From the NCBI GenBank assembly GCA_029204225.1, contig CM055110.1:44931494-44995493 (forward strand): a stretch of 64,000 nt of DNA, read 5' to 3'. Made by a program: the position numbers and the translations under genes. This DNA is from Diphasiastrum complanatum. Lineage: Eukaryota; Streptophyta; Lycopodiopsida; Lycopodiales; Lycopodiaceae. The notes under the pieces were generated by a model. It did no database searches. It saw nothing but the letters and a program-made list of their open reading frames with translations, and had not been told where the DNA came from. This document shows, one piece after another, positions 61,101 to 64,000 of this stretch (positions within the stretch are counted from its first letter, which is position 1; the number at the start of each line of letters is the position of its first letter).

Positions 61101-63232
61101 CACTGACTAAGCAGCAGACCCGTGCCCTTATCATAAGCTCTATAATATAATCTTTTGATAAAGAATTGATAAGGCCCCAAGCATCAATGCACATCATATT
61201 TGTAGCTTTCCATTTTGAATATCTAACAATTCCCAATCTATTGTATAAGAAAGCCTTGTTATCCTGCAATATTGTTGATATTCAAGACAACCTGATCTTT
61301 AGTTCAATAGTTTTTTATGAAACTCAAATGAGATTTCAAATCCATGTTAAAGCCCGTTTAACATTCTTATAAGGTATAGTGTTTTATCATTTAGTGGTTC
61401 ATAAGCTTGGAGTGGTTCCACATGTCTTTGAATACCATGAGAGATAACATCAACAAGTGAAACAATCTTCATGCACAGCTCAATCTGTGGTGATGTATCG
61501 TAAAAAGTACTAGAGACTGGATCTTTGGATAGCCATGTTTTTTAAGGATTCTGAAATCACCAGGACATTTTTCTAAATGGATTTTCAAAAAGTATGTTCA
61601 TGGACCTTTATCTTGACAGAAATAGCTGAGTTTTGTCATCCAATTCCAAAACTTGCCTCCAACATTGCAACGCCATTCATGATCCACTCATTCTTGTCAC
61701 CAATGGAACTACAAGTGACCATTTTGTCTTGTATTGATTGTTCATATCCTCTTTTGTCTGTTTTGAAAACTTTATGGAAGCACTAATTTGAATTTTGTTT
61801 CTTTCTCCTATAATGATCCAAGGACTATCTATTAACCAGTTTTCATGTAATGGCTATTCATGTTTGTCCATCCTACAATGATCCTATAATCTAGATGGAT
61901 CAGCTACGCTTGGAAATTGATAGTAACTTTATGTGAAAGGGCTCACAGAAGATTTTGATGAAATGAAATGCATATGGTAGGTGCACAATCTTGGGTAGGT
62001 TAAAGAAAGAATTTTACTGGGGAGCTTGTTTGAAGGCAGTTTCAAGTTGGTGCTCAAGTGAAAGTATGTCTTCTGGGCCATACGTTCTTCGGTTTGAATT
62101 TAATGGCTATTAGAGTTATGATAGTATACCTGGAGTTTCGTACAACTGCTAGTCCGGCACATAATTATTTCATTTGAATAGAGCACGGCGGTGGTAATGA
62201 TACTTTGTGGAAAACCTCATGTCACTGTAAAGAAGTGGACCTTTTTATGCTGAGTAAATGCGTATTACACCCGGATCCAAATCCTATACTGAGGCTCTAA
62301 AAATCGCCAGTGAACTGTTAATTGTAAAATAAATCCTTGTTTTCCTGCTACATTACCGATGTTCGTGATAATTTGATCTTCAGATGTACAATTTTGATGA
62401 AGTTTAATTTTATTATTAAAGGCCATTAAACACAATGATTAAAAGCATACAGGGTTTAATACTTCTGAAATGTGAATGATCCTTGGACTCTTGACAAGCT
62501 TAGAGTGGTGTCTTCATATCTTTCAAATTTTTTGTTGAGAGAGTATATCAAGAAGTGAAAGAATACGCATGTGACAATCAGGTCTGTGGCGATGCATCAT
62601 AAAATTAACGATTGAATCTTGACGCTAAAAGATCTAGATCCATTCTTGGTCTTTATTTCTCTGAAATTTCACACTTTCACATACCTCTTTCCAACATCGG
62701 GGACACTGGTCCTTCGACATCTTGAGTCCTGGATCCATTGGTGAGAGAGCTAATTTGCAATTCATTGATCTTGAACACTACAAGTGCACTGTCTATACTG
62801 GTAAGCTGACATACTATAATAGAGAATTATCTTTGTGCTGTCTTTTGTTTGTATGTACCTCCTCTAATTTTCTATTGAATACTCATGAATTAACAGCAGC
62901 GTGTTTTTGATGACCTCTTATGTATGGACTGCAAAGGCTGTAAATATTTATAAATGTCACTATGTTGTTAGTTGATGTTTATTCTGGTGATGAACTTTCA
63001 GGTTCGTGGACTTCCATGTGCACATAATTTCCATGTTGCCTGCATTGATGAATGGTTGCGGCTTAATGTAAAATGTCCTCATTGCCGTTGCTCGGTTTTC
63101 CCTCAACTGGATCTGATCAGTGCACTGAACCCCCAGTCTGTTGGACAAAATAACTTAGATACTGAAATGGAGATAGTAGGCAAACTGGATCAGGGACAGT
63201 ATTTGTCAACATGTCCAGTGGAAGACTGGTAA
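49704..63232 (+). CDS. SIS3: SIS3-like RING-H2 E3 ubiquitin-protein ligase, membrane protein
   Basis: Ten exons with consistent phases: 49704-49720, 49938-49976, 51029-51095, 51275-51348, 52823-52961, 53139-53231, 54765-54830, 54930-55055, 58634-58747 and 63002-63232 (TAA), 321 aa. The text follows Arabidopsis SUGAR-INSENSITIVE 3: MVVDFRFDGFFLSMLGTSV, INWGRYRRCNYPLHIWIVV, VFLFRLLMFVDNGLSFAMGL, LLYPFLWAWTVIGSLWFT, LPEEGQKWGFLIWLLFSYCG, YHPGLSLTPAQ and EAVEALIQQLPKFRLKGVP. Hydrophobic segments predict several membrane spans. The RING-H2 ligands are Cys233, Cys236, Cys251, His253, His256, Cys259, Cys270 and Cys273. SIS3 acts in sugar responses of seedlings; the same role here is inferred. The tiny first exon is chosen by phase and similarity. 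The C-terminus is shorter than the family's, and its usual tail is found in another frame just downstream (63166-63354). Confidence 0.85.
51565..51730. repeat. Exact 83-bp tandem duplication in SIS3-like intron 4
   Basis: 51565-51647 and 51648-51730 are identical as read, each starting TTACAGAAAATATGAGG and ending GGGCCATGATC. Complete identity suggests a recent event or an assembly artefact. Confidence 0.95.
52460..52665 (+). pseudogene. Ty1/copia gag (UBN2-type) fragment
   Basis: In intron 4 of the SIS3-like gene, the plus strand reads GPKEAWYQIHI, stop, then IDHLTRVKDIGDKFVAIDER followed by VQDLDLMLIALKNLSIY. This matches the conserved gag block with D..(A)IxExVxDEDL..LxxLPxxY of copia elements. 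No LTR was recognised nearby. Nearby sequence (51740-52060) is also likely transposon debris but was not identified. Confidence 0.5.
55357..55774. mobile_element. Possible MITE in SIS3-like intron 8
   Basis: The left end AGGGCTTGTTCC (55357-55368) pairs with the reverse complement of the right end, AGGGCCTGTTCC (55763-55774), 11 of 12 bases. The interior lacks coding potential. No matching target duplication was found, so the call is tentative. Confidence 0.35.
56650..57640 (-). pseudogene. hAT transposase C-terminal part (dimerisation domain)
   Basis: 57523-57170 encodes SWWMKYENDVPKLQRLATHV, LSQDCAVVACERNWSVASLI and KRNRLSNAQLERLVFVHANQ, the hAT C-terminal dimerisation block (normally S..CERNWS.F..IH.K.RNRL). 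A further piece at about 57110-56975 reads VNPDEIDVARVPDLA and EDMYVILHREALV, probably a following exon. The last part near 56840-56750 is broken by stops. The catalytic DDE regions upstream were not found within the element. Confidence 0.75.
58044..58104. repeat. (CT)n microsatellite inside the hAT element
   Basis: An uninterrupted CT tract of about 60 bases, preceded by ACACAC- and CTCCCTCTCC-type simple sequence. Confidence 0.95.
60410..60936 (+). mobile_element. Possible solo LTR in SIS3-like intron 9
   Basis: Starts TGTTAGGATATCATGT, a common copia-LTR start. It contains a TATA-like TTTGTATAAATAGG at 60679 and may end CTCTCACA at 60936. No 5-bp target duplication was found at these borders, and no internal element sequence flanks it, so both ends are uncertain. 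Confidence 0.4.
61003..61088. repeat. Imperfect 43-bp tandem repeat
   Basis: AGTCTCCCACACAATAAAGG and AGTCTCCCACACCATACAGG start at 61003 and 61046, exactly 43 bp apart. Both continue with AAGA(A/T)CACATATG(T/C)ATAGAA. Confidence 0.9.
61240..62615. repeat. Diverged segmental duplicate pair in SIS3-like intron 9
   Basis: 61240-61530 and 62320-62615 share order and wording. Examples are CAACAAGTGAAACAATCTTCATG versus its counterpart AAGAAGTGAAAGAATACGCA, TCTGTGGTGATGTATC versus TCTGTGGCGATGCATC, and CTTGGAGTGGTTCCACAT versus CTTAGAGTGGTGTCTTCAT. Similarity is moderate. The origin is unknown; no protein family was recognised on either strand. Confidence 0.5.
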
Positions 63233-63354
63233 GAGCATCGTCATATGCACAGAGTAATCTAGTGCGGATGCAAGATATGCTCAGAGTGATCCATGTGGAG
63301 CTTCCAAGAGCTGAAGCAACGCAGAATGAACATAGTTTTGATTCAGAACGTTGA
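63166..63354 (+). pseudogene. Out-of-frame SIS3 C-terminal tail
   Basis: In the frame one base back from the main ORF, an open stretch ends at TGA 63352-63354. It contains SSGRLVRASSYAQSNLVRMQ followed by DMLRVIHVELPRAEATQNEH. This parallels the family's C-terminal (S/T)TRYVRTQPSSQSY.LR.QGLL segment. It overlaps the end of the annotated CDS and is the likely original tail. Confidence 0.6.
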
Positions 63355-64000
63355 AGTTTTCAAGCCTACTTGCAACAACCGAGAGGAGGTGCATCATACC
63401 TAAAACAATATAGCACATCAAAGAGGCGCTGTGCTGCAGGGAGCTGTCTCATTCACATTCTTGCTTGAAGAATTGTTCTTTAGCAGCAATAGCCATGTAT
63501 GGGATCCTTAGTAGTGTTTTCATGATATATACATCGCATTTACAAACATTTAACTCTCACTATGATAGAGCTGTGTGGAATTGTCATCTCATCTCAAGTC
63601 ACATAGCTCAAATTACTGATTATTGGCTAGTTTATGTCGATGAGAATTGATTGCTTTACCAGATGATCTTATATCTTGAAGCTCAAATTGCACAGAATCC
63701 CTTACTAATGACAAAGGGTATTACACAAGCTATGGACATTCTCATGCTAAGAAAAATGATCTACCCTGGAGGTTTGACCGATCTGGCATGTTCTTTAATC
63801 GCTTTGATCATTTGAGTAACTGAATGCAAACTGTTTTGCCATGTTATACTAGTTCAGCTATCAAACTTGGGAAATATGGAGTAAAGTCTAAGGATGATTG
63901 TATTTTCTGGCCTTGAAATAAAACTTATAGACTTCAGAAGCAATAAAGAAACTGTCCTTCATAAGGTTGAGATGGTGAGCACTTCTTTTCCTCTCAAGGT
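63355..64000 (+). other. 3' UTR / downstream flank of the SIS3-like gene
   Basis: No further gene was recognised. AATAAA-like signals occur at 63918-63923 (GAAATAAAAC) and 63942-63947 (GCAATAAAGA), either of which could serve polyadenylation. Confidence 0.4.

Noticed and set aside
1-64000. CRISPR arrays, tRNA or rRNA genes, bacterial operons
   Set aside because: None seen. The tandem repeats present lack CRISPR-like unique spacers and the sequence is clearly plant nuclear.

Overview
This is nuclear DNA of a land plant, most likely a seed plant. It has spliceosomal GT..AG introns, two or three single-copy plant genes spread over tens of kilobases, and LTR retrotransposons with initiator-Met-tRNA primer sites. 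Long introns (2.6 kb, 3.6 kb, 4.3 kb), low gene density, an A+T-rich base composition and layers of decayed transposons suggest a large repeat-rich genome, such as a gymnosperm or early-diverging angiosperm. I cannot fix the species.

Three host genes are recognisable, all on the + strand and all split into exons with consistent phases. (1) 350-4860 is the 3' part of a UPF0613/DUF1749 alpha/beta-hydrolase gene; its first exons lie left of the window. (2) 28545-30341 is a complete five-exon secreted pectinesterase with every catalytic motif. (3) 49704-63232 is a ten-exon SIS3-like membrane RING-H2 E3 ubiquitin ligase. Its C-terminus appears to be cut short by a frameshift, and its introns carry a hAT transposon, a copia fragment and an exact 83-bp duplication.

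The rest is mobile or decayed DNA. At 7.3-8.1 kb lies an 802-bp hAT-like element with an exact 8-bp target duplication and long G and C runs inside. From about 13 to 22 kb lies an unusual cluster of degenerate genes that is not retrotransposon-like. It contains a minus-strand reading frame joining a histone H3 fold, a Ser/Pro-rich tail and a Ulp1-like (C48) protease; a plus-strand unknown gene; and a minus-strand transposase-like gene. Between the first two, which point away from each other, sit hairpin-forming repeats with an 86-bp period. This is the best candidate for an undescribed system. At 22.0-23.2 kb a copia LTR has internal sequence on both sides.

From 31.1 to 36.0 kb lies a minus-strand Ty3 chromovirus with many disabling changes. 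From 36.1 to 43.3 kb lies a minus-strand DUF7869-like transposase pseudogene, split by a 5.0-kb non-autonomous LTR retrotransposon (37573-42611, target duplication ATTTC) that has LTRs, primer site and purine tract but no visible reverse transcriptase or integrase. From 45.1 to 46.35 kb lies an LTR-leader-gag fragment of the chromovirus family in the opposite orientation. A GC-rich island with a 22-bp palindrome (48.55-48.79 kb) precedes the SIS3-like gene.
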